Assembly (NCBI RefSeq): GCF_033439725.1
Contig: NW_026944385.1
Location: 1-64,000, forward strand
Length of the DNA stretch: 64,000 nucleotides
Reading direction: 5' to 3'
DNA from: Neurospora tetraspora
Lineage: Eukaryota > Ascomycota > Sordariomycetes > Sordariales > Sordariaceae
In this document: positions 1 through 10,863 of the stretch, piece after piece
Layout: each line of letters opens with the position of its first letter
Position numbering within the stretch: the stretch's first letter is position 1
Notes under the pieces: generated by a model
The model's database searches: none
What the model was told of the DNA's origin: nothing
Seen by the model: only the letters and a program-made list of their open reading frames with translations
Position numbers and translations under genes: made by a program

Positions 1-1185
1 TAGTAGATAGTCCATGACTCGGAGTTAACACCAATCTGGTGTTGCAGGCAAAGTGCTCGGTCCATCCGATAGTCCACGGTTAAGGAGATAGCTCCGTCGA
101 GACAAGGATCAAGAGCGCCGCAACGTGCCATTGAAACCACAAGGTAGTATAGTTTGTGGTCCAAATTTTGTTTCGTCCAACTAGGCAGCTGTTTACAGAG
201 TAGAGAGAGGTATGATAGCCATCTACACATGGCCAATGTGCGGCACGGGCACATGGGGGGAAGGATCCAGGTTCAGAGGTGGCGATGTCGATATCTGGGT
301 GAGGGCAAGAACGTTCGATCATTGGACAATTGCAAAATAGCAATATGACAATGCCGATGACGGTCGGCCGGGACCAGATACCCGCCAGGGATGTATGTAG
401 CCAAACTGGAAATCCGGTTCCAGCAATCAGGTCGGTGTAACCGGAAACGATCCAGTGGAATGGTACAGAACGGGAGAAGAGAGGCACAGACTGAACCCAA
501 ATGCGCATGTCAGTGGGTACATGTCAGCCCTATTGTGTAGCTGGAAACAGTGCTGCCAATGAAAGATGTCAATTGTTTGAAGTAGCATCGAAGGAGCCGA
601 GTGGTGGTTCTACTTGTACAGCTTACCACAGTCGGCCAATCATCGTGGTCTTTTACCTGTCATCGGTTCGACCCGATTACACAGTACAGAACCCTGAAGA
701 GCCAAGAACTACCCGTTTTGGCACAGCCGTCGGAGGCCGCTTGGAGCTGAGAGCGGATTTCTTGGTGAAGTAAATCATTATCATCTCAATGGCTGTGTTT
801 CGGGGCTTGGTGATAGTCTCTTGGCATGGAGTTGACTCAACCCTGTCAGTGCAACTGAAACGTTTCCATTACACGCCTGGCGTAGATGCCTACACACTGT
901 AAGTCTATAGGCGTGTGATCAGAAGGAGTTTTGAAGCTATTCTAAGAGAAGATGGGGAACAAGCAACAGCATGACGACGTGATACAATCAGATAATCGGA
1001 GTTATGCGCAGAAGAGCTTGTTACTCACATCATGGACAAAGTCGAATGCAGACCGGTGAGTGCACCGAGTCGTATGAGTTGATCTCTAGGCCACTGAGGA
1101 GTCCAGGCAGCAGAGTTTCCAACTGGACTTGTGATATGATCAAGTGTTTCCGATATATCATGGAACTCGTCTCTTCGACTTGCTT
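1..1185. other. Intergenic or 3' flank, no gene recognised
   Basis: Several short open frames of up to 142 codons exist on both strands, but none resembles a known family, they overlap one another antisense, and none has a convincing splice structure. The stretch is GC-balanced and not RIP-like. It lies downstream of the DUF1989 gene, which ends at 1186 on the minus strand, and probably holds its 3' UTR. Confidence 0.5.
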
Positions 1186-2179
1186 TCACTTGTTGCTTGT
1201 GCTTCGTTCCGCAACAACCAGCCCATGCCGACCGCGATAATTTGCCTTTTCTGCTGGCTTCCACCCACTTCGTTGAAGTAGCTGCTCGTCCTCCAGACGG
1301 AAGACCTCGACCTTCAACGGCCGGCAGCACTTGATCATCTCTTTCTCGTTATCGCTTCCGAAACCCCAGAGCGAGAGGTCGCCACCAGGACAAGTGCCTG
1401 TGTCAATACCAAGTCAGCAAGAAGTCATGATCGAAGAGCACAACGCCAAGTGGAAAGAGTAGCAAAGGGGAGGGAGCCCTACTCAGCGCCATCAAAACGT
1501 CCTGTTCCGCCAAAAACTCCACAAAATCCCCCTTGCTTGCCGGACACGGGCTCATAAAATACCTTCCCTTCTCGTCCAAACCCGTAACCTGGAACAGATT
1601 AATAACATCATGCACATCTCCCTCGTTCAACCCATACTCCATCACCGCCCTCGTCAGGTTCGAATGGCAGTGGAAGTCAAACTCTCCGCCACTCAACACG
1701 TTATTGATGTACGGATCACACCTCGTCCCCAAGAGGTCATGCACCCTGCCTCCATGCTCGTCTTGTTCATACCAGGACAGCGTGTCAGCGATGATGGTCA
1801 GCATGGGCCGCATGAAGGGGAGGTTGGACCAGAGCCGGTCGTAGGTTGAGACGTGCGATGCGTGAAGCTGTTTGGTGCGGGAGGCCCAGAAGCGTTCGCG
1901 GGGGTTGTGGAGATTCCAGATGTTGAGGTCGCCAACTTGAGGACCTTCGGGGGTGGATATGCGGATGATGGAGCCGGCGGAGGCAGTCCAGGCACGACCG
2001 GAGCGGATAGGAATGGTGAACTCCTCGGTGAGGACGCGAGGAGCTTGTTGGATGGTTGAGTAGAGGTTCTTGTCGACGGAAAGGGGAGATCCGGCTGTAG
2101 GCAGGTAGGCGGGGACGGGTTTCGGGATCGGTTTCCGTGCCGCAAGGCGTGCGGCTCCGTCTTGTTCCGGGGTGGTCAT
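1186..2179 (-). CDS. DUF1989 (urea carboxylase-associated) family protein
   Basis: Two exons on the minus strand, 1483-2179 and 1186-1397, are split by an 85-nt intron with donor GTAGGG and acceptor ACAG preceded by a GCTGAC branch site. They give 302 residues. The ATG at 2179 is chosen because the open frame upstream lacks family similarity. The protein matches the DUF1989 family, known from bacterial urea carboxylase-associated proteins: it has GDLNIWN near residue 80, the DLLGTRCDPY segment, the FDFHCHSNL segment, the FQVTG and ASKGDFVEF segments, and CPGGDLSLWG just after the splice junction, where the family normally has CPGGD. Splicing therefore restores a family motif, which strongly supports the intron. 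Members are thought to handle small nitrogenous compounds, but the fungal function is not established. The next gene, a carotenoid oxygenase, lies in tandem about 500 bp upstream. Confidence 0.88.
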
Positions 2180-2678
2180 GTTTCCGGTCTGTCTCCGAAT
2201 GGAGACTCGTAGAGAGAGACTTCCGGCGAAGGCTTGGATCAGCGATGGTAGAGGTATACGGGACGAGGAAAGGACGTCACAAGTGGCTGCTGTGGAAGAA
2301 TGATCGTTGATGAGATGGAGGGTAGAAAGACCGCCGAAGATTCGGAAATTTCCCTGCTGGTAATCGCTGGTACAAATGGCAGGAACTACCGGCTCAACCC
2401 CGCACGATATCAGTGGGCCACTTGGCCGTCGGAGCCTATCTGTTAGCCCAAGAGGGGTGTACGACATAATCGAGTCGCAGCGAGTGCGGAAGGAACGACA
2501 GTGAGTCTCAAAAAACTGGAAGCAAACCGAAAGGAGGACAAAAGAGGTACTTGTACCAAACTGATCTTTGACTTTTCCGCTTCCCACCAGCATGATTCAT
2601 ACAAGCTATATCCAGACACAAGTACAAACAAGATAACCGCCCTCGACAACGGAACTGAACCCCTATCCTACAGAATCT
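2180..2678. other. Intergenic: DUF1989 5' region and carotenoid oxygenase 3' region
   Basis: About 500 bp between two minus-strand genes. It must contain the promoter and leader of the DUF1989 gene and the 3' end of the carotenoid oxygenase gene. The open frames seen here are extensions or shadows of the neighbours. No clear regulatory motif was recognised. Confidence 0.45.
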
Positions 2679-4577
2679 TTACTCCTGACCCTCGACCCTC
2701 GTTACTGTCCTACTCGACGGCACATGTGCGCCATGAAAGCCCAAAGCAATCGCAAATTCTACCTCTGCTCTCCCCATCTCTGTCATCGTCTTCGCATCCA
2801 AGCAAAGCAGATAGCTCTTGCCCTTTTCTCCATCCAGCACCAAGCTCAGTAACACCCCATCATCCTCCTCCTCTCCAACCGGCCTCGGAATGAAGATGGC
2901 TTCACCGGGTATATGCCCCTTGGGGTTGTCCCAAAAGAGTACCTCCCGTGTATCGGTATCAGTCTTGACGATGGCATCGGTCAGCGTACTGCGGCCTCGG
3001 AAGGGCAGGCTGTAGACGTAGCGGTGCTTCTTGGTGGCATAGAGGGGGTTAATGGTTGGGAGTTCACCAGCGTGCGGGGCGGGGATGCGGAAGGCTTCAT
3101 GGTTCTTGGGGTCTGGGGTGGTGGGCAGCTTGTTAGAGGGTGAGTCGGGGTTGATGGTGAAGTGGTAGCGCGTTAGGTGGGCAAGGGAGTTACGGGCGCG
3201 TTGTTCGTCTTCGTAGAACTTCTTGGCTGCGGAGTCTCTGTCGAGGATCACGTCGAGGTAGAGGGAGTGGATGAATTCGTGGGACCCAAAGTCGATGACG
3301 TCGCAGTAGAGGCTGATTTCGGAGGAGTCGGGCTGGGAAGAGGGCTCTTCAAAGGCGTTGACAGTGTGGAAGAAGAAACGGCCATCGGTCTCGAAGCGGG
3401 CTACTACGCCTTTGCCGTGTTTCCTGTCGATGACGATCCATTGGGTTTTTCGGCTTGGGTCATAGGGCCTGATGGCATCGAGGAGGTTGCGTTCCCAGGG
3501 AATCTGTGTGCCGTTGAGGCCAAAGTGTGAGGTCGGGATACAGAGGACGACGAAGCTGGGCGAGAGGAACAAGCTATGGATGTAGGCAGGTGAAACGATG
3601 GGGTCGCGGATGGTGGCCAGGATCTCCGTCTTTCCACTGGATGCGTCGACACGGAAGATTCGATAGGTGGGCTTCGGGCCAAGTTCCAGGTTGTAGTTGA
3701 AGAGGTCACCTGTCTCAGGGTCCCTTTGGGCATGAGCACAGGACATGGGGCCCTTCAACTCAGGGTGAAGGACGTCTTGGGTCGCCCAGCCGATGGGCTC
3801 CAAAGTTTTGGGGTCGATCTGCTTCATGGCGCAGTTGTCGGTGCTGATCCATATCGACTTGGGCAACTCAGGCCTATGTCCCAGGACCTGTGGGTCGTTC
3901 TCCGTCACGGCCAGTTTCCCCTTTCCAACGATGTTTCCGGCAGCAGCCTCAAGTCCGGGAGGGTTGACGTGCACGACGACGTTGATGTTGTTATGCCACT
4001 TCTCCTCCGGTGACTCCCTCAGTCCCTTGAACGCAGCCATGGCCTTGGAGAACAAACCGAGGCAGGGATCCGCCTTCTGACCGAAGCTATAATACGGCCA
4101 GGTTCCCTGCTTCTTGATGACCTCCATCATTTCTTCAGCTTGGCGACGTGACGAGTAGAAGACGTCAACGGACCCTTCTTCGTTCGGGATGATGTCGAAG
4201 CGGTGGGTATGAGCCAGCCCATCGAACCAGTGGCTCATCTCGAAGGTGGCGCCGGCGTCCGTGTCGATCTTGTAGAGACCAGGACCGGTGCGGTAGAGGG
4301 AGCCGGCAGCCCATGTCGGGATGTTGCCGGTCACGGCGATCTTGATCGGGCCTCGCTCCTCGGTGAGGCCATCGAACTGTTGGAAGGTTAGTGAGATATT
4401 CTTGGAGGAAAGACTTGCGAGGAGTATCTGACTTACAGCAGCTTCGTTCGGCCAATCTTCGTATTTGCCGGTCCTTAAACTTTGTAGGCTTGCCTCATGG
4501 TCGGCGTGCTCATCGGCTTGTGTCCGGAAGGTGGTCGAGTTCTCCGGCACTGTGCCGTTCACCTCATGAGGACTCAT
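2679..4577 (-). CDS. cao-2: Carotenoid cleavage oxygenase, torulene oxygenase type (CAO-2/CarT-like)
   Basis: Two exons, 4437-4577 and 2679-4376, with a 60-nt intron (GTAAGT donor, CTAAC branch, AACAG acceptor), give 612 residues. The unspliced frame stays open through the intron (632 codons), but splicing joins WPNEAA to FDGLTEERGP, the conserved family entry. The RPE65/carotenoid oxygenase family binds Fe(II) through four His, and all four contexts are visible: CAHAQRD near residue 260, IHSLFLS near 314, FFFHTVNAF near 383 and GFHGAH near 593. The conserved SLYRTGPG and FDGLAHTHRFD are also present. In Neurospora and Fusarium this class cleaves torulene to beta-apo-4'-carotenal, the step leading to neurosporaxanthin; the other Neurospora paralogue, CAO-1, is shorter and acts on stilbenes. 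Assignment to CAO-2 rests on length and motif recall, not on alignment. Confidence 0.82.
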   Translation of the reverse strand: MSPHEVNGTVPENSTTFRTQADEHADHEASLQSLRTGKYEDWPNEAAVSQILLASLSSKNISLTFQQFDGLTEERGPIKIAVTGNIPTWAAGSLYRTGPGLYKIDTDAGATFEMSHWFDGLAHTHRFDIIPNEEGSVDVFYSSRRQAEEMMEVIKKQGTWPYYSFGQKADPCLGLFSKAMAAFKGLRESPEEKWHNNINVVVHVNPPGLEAAAGNIVGKGKLAVTENDPQVLGHRPELPKSIWISTDNCAMKQIDPKTLEPIGWATQDVLHPELKGPMSCAHAQRDPETGDLFNYNLELGPKPTYRIFRVDASSGKTEILATIRDPIVSPAYIHSLFLSPSFVVLCIPTSHFGLNGTQIPWERNLLDAIRPYDPSRKTQWIVIDRKHGKGVVARFETDGRFFFHTVNAFEEPSSQPDSSEISLYCDVIDFGSHEFIHSLYLDVILDRDSAAKKFYEDEQRARNSLAHLTRYHFTINPDSPSNKLPTTPDPKNHEAFRIPAPHAGELPTINPLYATKKHRYVYSLPFRGRSTLTDAIVKTDTDTREVLFWDNPKGHIPGEAIFIPRPVGEEEDDGVLLSLVLDGEKGKSYLLCLDAKTMTEMGRAEVEFAIALGFHGAHVPSSRTVTRVEGQE

Positions 4578-5636
4578 ACTGGCCTGGAATATCGAATTTC
4601 TCGAGACCGTCAGCTGCTGGATTTTCTGGTAATGTTTTGATCCCTTGTGTGCACGTGGTTAACGAATGAGACAAAGCGAGCCGATTGTGGTGGTGATGCA
4701 ATCGTGAATTTGCCCGTGGCGGTTTCGGCAGCTAACGCTCCAGTGGGGTCCAGGCGGTATCCGTTAGTAAACAGCCGCTGTCAGGTCAACAACAAGGAGC
4801 CGCAAACAAAGATGCAAGATCGGAAATTCTCAACGCAGGTTGACAAAAAGGCATACTTATAACACAGTGGCTATAAGGGAAAACGAATCGTCATCCATAT
4901 GTCAATCCGAAGAAAGCGACGCATCAGCAAAAACCCTGAAACATGTTGGACATGTTGGTATCTGCAGTGAAGGGACGGAAAGTGGGTGTGCCGCGTTGCC
5001 CTGCGGACACTGGGGCACCCACGGATGCCCGGTGAATGGAGACGGCGGGATCCGGATTTGCTCCCGATGAAAGCGACGAATGCGATGGTTGCCGCCAAGC
5101 GACGGGTTTAGCGATCGGGAACAGGAATGATAGGCCTCTTGGCCGCCATTTCGACGGCGTCGACAGCGTAACCCCGAGACCGCCCTAGGCGTCCTGTACC
5201 GGAACCTGTGACGGGAAAAGTACCCAATTCGACAACTGTAAACGAATGCGAATAGTGACGCGCTGACGGTCACAACTCCGACGGCTGCGCCAATGCGCCT
5301 CCAAAAATCTTAAATCCACTTGGACCACTGAGATGAGGATATAAGCGAACTGAGCTTCCCCTGAAGGTGACCGAAACCGAAACAACGGAGATGGGATGGA
5401 CGCTTCCGCAACCACCTTCTGTTTTTGTAGGTGACGGAAGGGGTCCAGACTTTCAGCGCCTGCGACTGCCCGGTGATAGTGGATTATAACCTCAAAATAG
5501 ATGCGGATATCAGGAAGTTCGGGAGAGCATGATGAGTACCTGTATTTCCACTTCCCACAAATGTTTGGTGGTGACATGCCTCGAACAAGCAAAAAAAACG
5601 GGATGTGGAAAAGGAGAAACAAAACAAGACGCGGAA
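4578..5636. promoter_or_regulatory. Upstream region of the carotenoid oxygenase gene
   Basis: A gap of about 1.06 kb between the oxygenase start and the 3' end of the hydrolase gene, both on the minus strand. Carotenoid genes of Neurospora are known to be light-induced through the White Collar complex, which binds GATC-type elements. Several GATC cores occur here, for example near 4638, 4816, 5048 and 5112, the last as CGATCG. GATC cores are expected by chance at this frequency, so these are only candidates. A 151-codon frame at 5185-5640 shows no family similarity and is not called. Confidence 0.35.
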
Positions 5637-6784
5637 TCACTTCGCCAATCCATGCGCCTCCCTCAACGCCCTAATCGCATCCTCATCATAACTCTTCCTC
5701 TGGTCGTTCTCCAACGGCAAGTACATCATCGTATGCACCGCCCCCAGATACCTCTTGATCGTGACTTTATTCCCTCCCTCTACCAATTTCAGCCCATACG
5801 CCTCCCCCTCATCCCTCAGGATATCGCACTCCGCCGTCCTGATAAAAGTCGGACACAACCCTTTGAAATTCGGGGCCTTGATCGGCGCTAGCCACCAGTC
5901 CGGCGACATTTTCCGGATTTCATCCCGCTTTTCGGGCGGGAAAACGGACTGTCCAAAGTACTTGATGCGGTCCCAGGGGAGGGCAGGTCCATTTGCAAAC
6001 TCGCGGAAAGAGAGATAGGGGGAGTCGGTAGGGGAGTCGTAGCTGATGCAGTCAGTTGTGGGAGGGACGGAGGCCAAGCACAGCTTGAGCGGGAGACCGG
6101 CGTCGCGGGCCATGTGTTGCAAAACGAAGGAGATGTGCCCGCCGGCCGAGATACCGCCTACGGAGATGGAGGAGGGGTCGATGTTGAGGGTGGTAGAGGA
6201 GTCGATCACCCAGTTCAAGGCCGCCCATGCATCTTGGAAGGCCTTGCCAAAGATTGTTTCTGTCTTTTGTCAACGAATGCCTTCCGGAAGGAGCGATGGC
6301 ATCGATTTCTTACCAGGACAGTGACGATAATTCACATCCACAACCACCACACCCGCCTCGCGCATACTCAGACAGAGCTGACCGTCCGTAAAAAGATCCC
6401 CAATCACAAACCCACCCCCTGTTCCGTCAACTCTTGGTCAGCATGCATTCAACACCCTTCTTGCGGCTCGTTTTACCCACCATGATGGTTCATATGAACA
6501 GGATATGGTCCGTCCCCATGCTTTCTTGGGTCCGGATGATAGACCCTCACAGGAACCGAGGCTCCATCTTCCGACGTGACCTCGTAGTCTGCCACTCGCT
6601 CGCACTTGGAGGTATCGATGGCAGTTAGCGCTCGGTACTTCTCAGGATGGGCTCGGAGTTCCTCGATGGAGACATCTCGCGGTCGCTTTGACAGGACGTC
6701 CCGGAAGAACTGGACGAAGTCCGGATTCAACTTGGAGAGAACGTGGGGAGGGATAGTGGTGCCGGGATCTTCTTGGCTGGCCAT
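5637..6784 (-). CDS. Alpha/beta hydrolase-3 (hormone-sensitive lipase type) family protein
   Basis: Three exons, 6477-6784, 6315-6418 and 5637-6259, are separated by introns of 58 and 55 nt and encode 344 residues. The ATG at 6784 opens the frame. Splicing is supported by restored motifs: the first junction rebuilds the oxyanion-hole motif HHGGGG near residue 100, and the second joins NYRHCP to ETIFGKAFQDAW. The nucleophile elbow GISAGG lies near residue 172, the acidic residue in AECDILRDEG, and the catalytic His in GAVHTMMY near the C terminus. This triad order and the HHGG motif are diagnostic of the HSL branch, whose members hydrolyse short-chain esters or lactones. No signal peptide is evident, so the enzyme is probably intracellular. 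The substrate is unknown. Its position between a carotenoid oxygenase and an aminotransferase does not by itself define a pathway. Confidence 0.88.
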
Positions 6785-7273
6785 TGTGCTGCTTGGTCTT
6801 TTCCTTGTGATGTCCTTGAGACGCGAATCATATGAATATCGTGGACGGAGGACATTACAGGCACCAGCAGTAGATGTTATCTTCAACTCGTTTGTTGATA
6901 CCCACTCGGAGATAGTGTACCACTTGGCGTAGACTTGGACCGAGGCTTATCGTCAGCCGGGGGGGGGGGAGGGGGGGGGGGGGGCGTGAGGGGAAGTGAG
7001 ATCAACTGCCGTAAAAGCCGGCTGTTATCCGAAGGCGTGGGGAAGCAAAAGAAGCAAAACCAATTGGATGCTGTACCAGGCTCAAGATCGAAATACGGGA
7101 ACAAGCAAACTGTGTAGTGTTTCAGTTCCAACTTCCATCGGCAAGTCTGCCAAATCGACTTCGGAATATTCGATCCACGTCCACAATGTTCATCCCTGGT
7201 AGTACAGGAAAACACACCGAAATGTCTTAAAGCCAAGTGGAAAGCAACGAGAGAGCACGTAGACGCACTACGT
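6785..7273. other. Intergenic: hydrolase promoter with long G-tract
   Basis: A region of 489 bp between the hydrolase start and the 3' end of the aminotransferase gene. Its most conspicuous content is the interrupted G-run at 6959-6984. No gene was recognised; the open frames through the G-run are glycine- or proline-repeat artefacts. Confidence 0.5.
6959..6984 (+). repeat. Homopurine G-tract (11 G, A, 14 G)
   Basis: Eleven G, one A, then fourteen G. It lies about 175 bp upstream of the hydrolase start codon. Such a run could form a G-quadruplex and is prone to length variation; the exact count may also be affected by sequencing error. Confidence 0.9.
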
Positions 7274-8709
7274 CTACAACGTCATAATGCCAGCATATCT
7301 CTCCAGGAACCTGCTAACAGCATCAACAAACCGATCCAGCTCCTCCTTCGGGGTATCCAACATCATGGCAATGGACCCTCTCCTCGTCATCCAAAATGCC
7401 CGCTCCAGCATCTCAAACCAAAATAGATCCCTCAAATCCGCCCTCTCCTGGCTCTCCAAAGTTCCATCCTCCCTGAAGTGCAACCCAATCAACGAACCCC
7501 TTCCGGTAAACCTCAATCTTGTCCCCTTTGCAACATCGTTCAACCTCTCCCTTAGGTCATCCCCCACCTTATTAAACTCGACACATACTTCCTCCGTAAA
7601 CACCTCCTTCAGGCCCGCATACCCAGCACACATCGTCATGGTATTGTTGTTGAAAGTGCCAGAGTGGGCCAAACTGCCCTTCACCCTCGGGTCATAGACC
7701 GAGTCCATGATCTCCTTCCTTCCTCCAAACGCTCCAAAGCTGAATCCACCACCCAGGTACTTTCCCAGCGTGACCAAGTCCGGGCTCAACCCCAGCTCCT
7801 GCCCCAATCCGTTTGGTGCCAACCGGGAAGTCTTTACCTCATCCAGAATAAACAGTGCACTTGCCCTCTTAGCCGCTTCCTGTACCGCCAGCAGGAACCC
7901 TTTGCTGCCCGGAAGGCACCCCCCAGCACCTTGCAACCCCTCTACCAACACCGCTGCCAGATTTCCTCCCTTCGCCGTTTCCTCAATCACCCTCTCCGCC
8001 TCAGCAGCTGCCTCCTCATCCCCGTACCTCTGCACAACCACAAAATCCCCCTTATCAGCCGTATTCGGCGCCGCCTTACCTCCCCCGAAAGAGAAACAAC
8101 CACCATGATACCCCCCGTTGAACACTACCACCTTCCTCTTCCCCGTGTAGTGCCTAGCAGCTGCCAGAGCATGGAGATTCGCTTCCGTGCCGGTGTTGGC
8201 CATGCGCACGCGCTCGAGCTTGAAGCGTTGACACAAAAGGGAGGCGTAGCGGGCTTCGTAAGTGGTGGTGGAGCCGAGGGAGAGACCGATATCGTCAAAG
8301 GTAAAGAGAATGGCGGTACGGATGACGGGGTGAGAATGACCGTAGAGGCCAGCGGAGAGCTCGCCTACAAAGTCAGTGTATCTATGTGGGAAGTGTTAGC
8401 GGTGGCTGGTGATGATGGGGATTCAGTCATTCAGATGCCCCGCTGGTAATAGAGGTAACAATTCACTCACTTGTGGCCATCTTCATCCCACACAAAGGTG
8501 CCTTTTCCATGCTTCATGCAAAGTGGAAACGGAGAAGTGTGTAACAAGGTGCGGGTGTTGCCGCCTGGCAGCGACTCAACGGCCAGTTCATGTTGTTTCT
8601 TGGAGAGGGGATTGTTGGCGACATATCGAGACTGGGCAGCAGCGAGGGCTTCTGCTGCCTCTTGATAGCTGCCGTGAGGGGAAGTAAGAAAGTCGGAGTT
8701 GGATGACAT
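7274..8709 (-). CDS. Class III PLP-dependent aminotransferase, glutamate-1-semialdehyde aminomutase-like
   Basis: Two exons, 8471-8709 and 7274-8381, with an 89-nt intron (GTGAGT donor, CATAG acceptor), encode 448 residues. The start is the ATG at 8709; the frame extends upstream only through a TTG codon. Recognisable class III features are LPGGNTRTLLH near residue 49, YTDFVGELSAGLYGH after the junction, NTGTEANLHALAAAR (phosphate-binding turn), GGYHGG, ILDEVKTSR (Asp that contacts the pyridine nitrogen) and TLGKYLGGG near residue 285, whose Lys would form the internal aldimine with PLP. The closest family is glutamate-1-semialdehyde 2,1-aminomutase, but fungi make heme by the Shemin pathway, so this is more likely an amino-acid or amine aminotransferase or racemase of that fold. 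Substrate unknown. It diverges from the HET gene at 9136. Confidence 0.88.
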
Positions 8710-9135
8710 CGTTGTAATTGGGTGAAGGTCCAATGTTCAAGTGTTATGGCCCGTCAAACTCCCTGACACGGGACACTACGTCGAGTTTTGGGGGCTTAGG
8801 ATTTCGTTGCAGGTACACGGGCAGTTGGTGTACCTCTAAATAGTCCCTCTGTCGACCTGAAGAGAGCTCCGTCTTCGGCGAGATTGGAGAGCATCCGATC
8901 GGCCCAATCAGGTTACCCCGCTTCATGGTACGGGGGAATTCTTCCCATCAGGCTTCTTATCTCCTTGACTTCAATGTCACCTTGTAACAGCACCATATCA
9001 TAAGCTACCCAACGGCCATCGACACAGACCCTTTTTGTCAACAGAACCCGCGGTAATAGCGGCATATTTCGTGTTAACAAAGTTTGTCGACGATTCCCTT
9101 TAAGCCAAAGACTGGGCATCCGCCTTTTCGCGAAG
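8710..9135. promoter_or_regulatory. Divergent intergenic region, aminotransferase and HET gene
   Basis: A 426-bp region separates the minus-strand aminotransferase start from the plus-strand HET gene start, so it should contain both promoters. No recognisable factor site or additional gene was seen. Confidence 0.45.
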
Positions 9136-10606
9136 ATGTGGTTGATCCGGTGTTCGCATTTCGCTCTTGTGCGCTTCGACGGCATGATAAGTCGCTACCC
9201 TTGGGAGCGGCCCAGATATCTGATTCTATCTCACACATGGGGAGCTGAGGAAGTCGCGTTCTCGGATATGACAAACGTCGAGGCTGCTAAACGGAAGAAG
9301 GGCTGGGTCAAGATCGAAGGGATATGTCGGGTGGCGCGGGGGAGGAACGTCGACTATGCTTGGGTTGACACCTGCTGTATCGACAAGAGCAGTAGCGCCG
9401 AGTTGACCGAATCCATCAACTCCATGTATGCCTACTACCGCGAAGCCTGGGTCTGTATTGCATTCCTTGAGGACCTTAAGCCAGGCGAGGATTTACCGAC
9501 CGAAGAGCAACTTGGTCGTTGCAGATGGTTCACCCGTGGCTGGACGCTTCAAGAGCTTATCGCCCCTGAAAAGGTCTGGTTTTATGACACAGACTGGAAA
9601 TTCCGGTGTGACACCTTGGAAGTGCTGGAAGCCATACAGAGCATCACGAATATCGACAGGCGGGTTCTCGCGTTGGAACGAAGGCCTCTCGATGATATAT
9701 CAGTCGCACAGAAGATGTCCTGGGCCGCGGGCAGGACCACCACACGTATCGAAGATCGCGCGTACTCGCTCTTGGGCATATTTGGAGTGAACATGCCTCT
9801 GATATATGGCGAAGGGCAAGGCGCTTTCCGTCGACTCCAAGAGGCCATTTTACAGCAGATAAACGACTTGTCCATCTTCGCGTGGGAAGAACCATCGCCA
9901 TCCGATGTCCTATGTGGTGTCCTGGCCCCAAGGCCGGAAGCCTTTTCGGGAGCCGGAACAATAGAGCTGATGGACGACCCAAACGTACCCATTCCTTCGT
10001 TCACCGTCACGAACGCCGCGGTAGAGATGTCAACTTTTTTGGGCATTCATTATGGTGGCACAAGTCCAATGATGGTGCCAGAAACGGGCGATCGCTTGTT
10101 ACACCTTCGTTTCCGGGCCTAACTGTTTCCGAATCGACAACAACCCGCACTTCGCTGGTGTTGTCCGGATAGAGTTCCTCATGCACACCCATGACCCATT
10201 GGGCAAGGACTGGAAGGAACGACCGGAAAACAAAGGCGACTATTTCTGGCTTGTTTGTGGTAGATCCCCCAGAGAGGATGGTGAAACCGAGATATGGGCT
10301 ACCATGTATACGAAAGATATGGTCCAGTCCGGACTACTAATCGACATTGGTGTGTATTGTGGAGGCGATTTCCGCAACCCGCTGGCAATCTCGAACATTG
10401 GCAATCGTCTTCGCAATCTCCGATCAGGTTCCGGCTGGGGAGAAACCGTGACGACCAAGCAAACGCTAACCATGGAGATACACACGGAAATCATGGAAGT
10501 CTCCTGGTCAACAAGTCGAGAAGCCGATCAGCCTGTGTGGAAGCATTCCATCCAGGTCCATGGAAAGGATGGCCGCTCTCAGGATATTTTCCGCAGCGGT
10601 CGGTGA
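9136..10606 (+). CDS. HET-domain (heterokaryon incompatibility) protein, frame interrupted near 10120
   Basis: The N-terminal frame 9136-10122 encodes a HET domain of the HET-E/HET-D type: RYLILSHTWG, WVDTCCIDK, SINSMYAYYREA, FTRGWTLQELIAP and EDRAYSLLGIFGVNMPLIYGEG, all in the usual order. Such proteins trigger cell death after fusion of unlike hyphae, or act as NLR-like effectors. This frame stops at 10120-10122, and a second frame continues to 10606 with 141 codons from an internal Met, reading onward from NCFRIDN. Either one extra base near 10120 is a frameshift, or a 64-nt intron at 10109-10172 (weak GTTTCC donor, CTAAC, GATAG acceptor) keeps the frames joined. Both give a protein of roughly 470-490 residues. 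No NACHT or WD40 region follows, so this is a stand-alone HET protein. Incompatibility genes are often polymorphic and broken. Confidence 0.75.
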
Positions 10607-10863
10607 TCACAAGCGGACTAAATAGACGAGGTAGAAGGGGGGCATGCTGCGAACGAAGTTTGGGATAGGTAGCCAGTCTTAACGTGTCACCAAGGAGGGG
10701 ATAATAAGGACTTATAGCATAAGGGAAGTTTACTGGAACCAGATAGGGGACATCGTATTGTTGTACATGGGGTATGCTTGAAGATTCTTCGAACTCCTGC
10801 GCGACTGGCCGGGCCCGCTGCTTCCAACTGCGCAACTTCAAAACCACACAACCATCGTGGAGC

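Noticed and set aside
80-508. 142-codon minus-strand frame near the window start
   Set aside because: It overlaps several other frames and shows no family resemblance or gene-like structure.
5185-5640. 151-codon minus-strand frame upstream of the carotenoid oxygenase
   Set aside because: No similarity and irregular composition; it lies in the region needed for the oxygenase promoter and overlaps the hydrolase stop.
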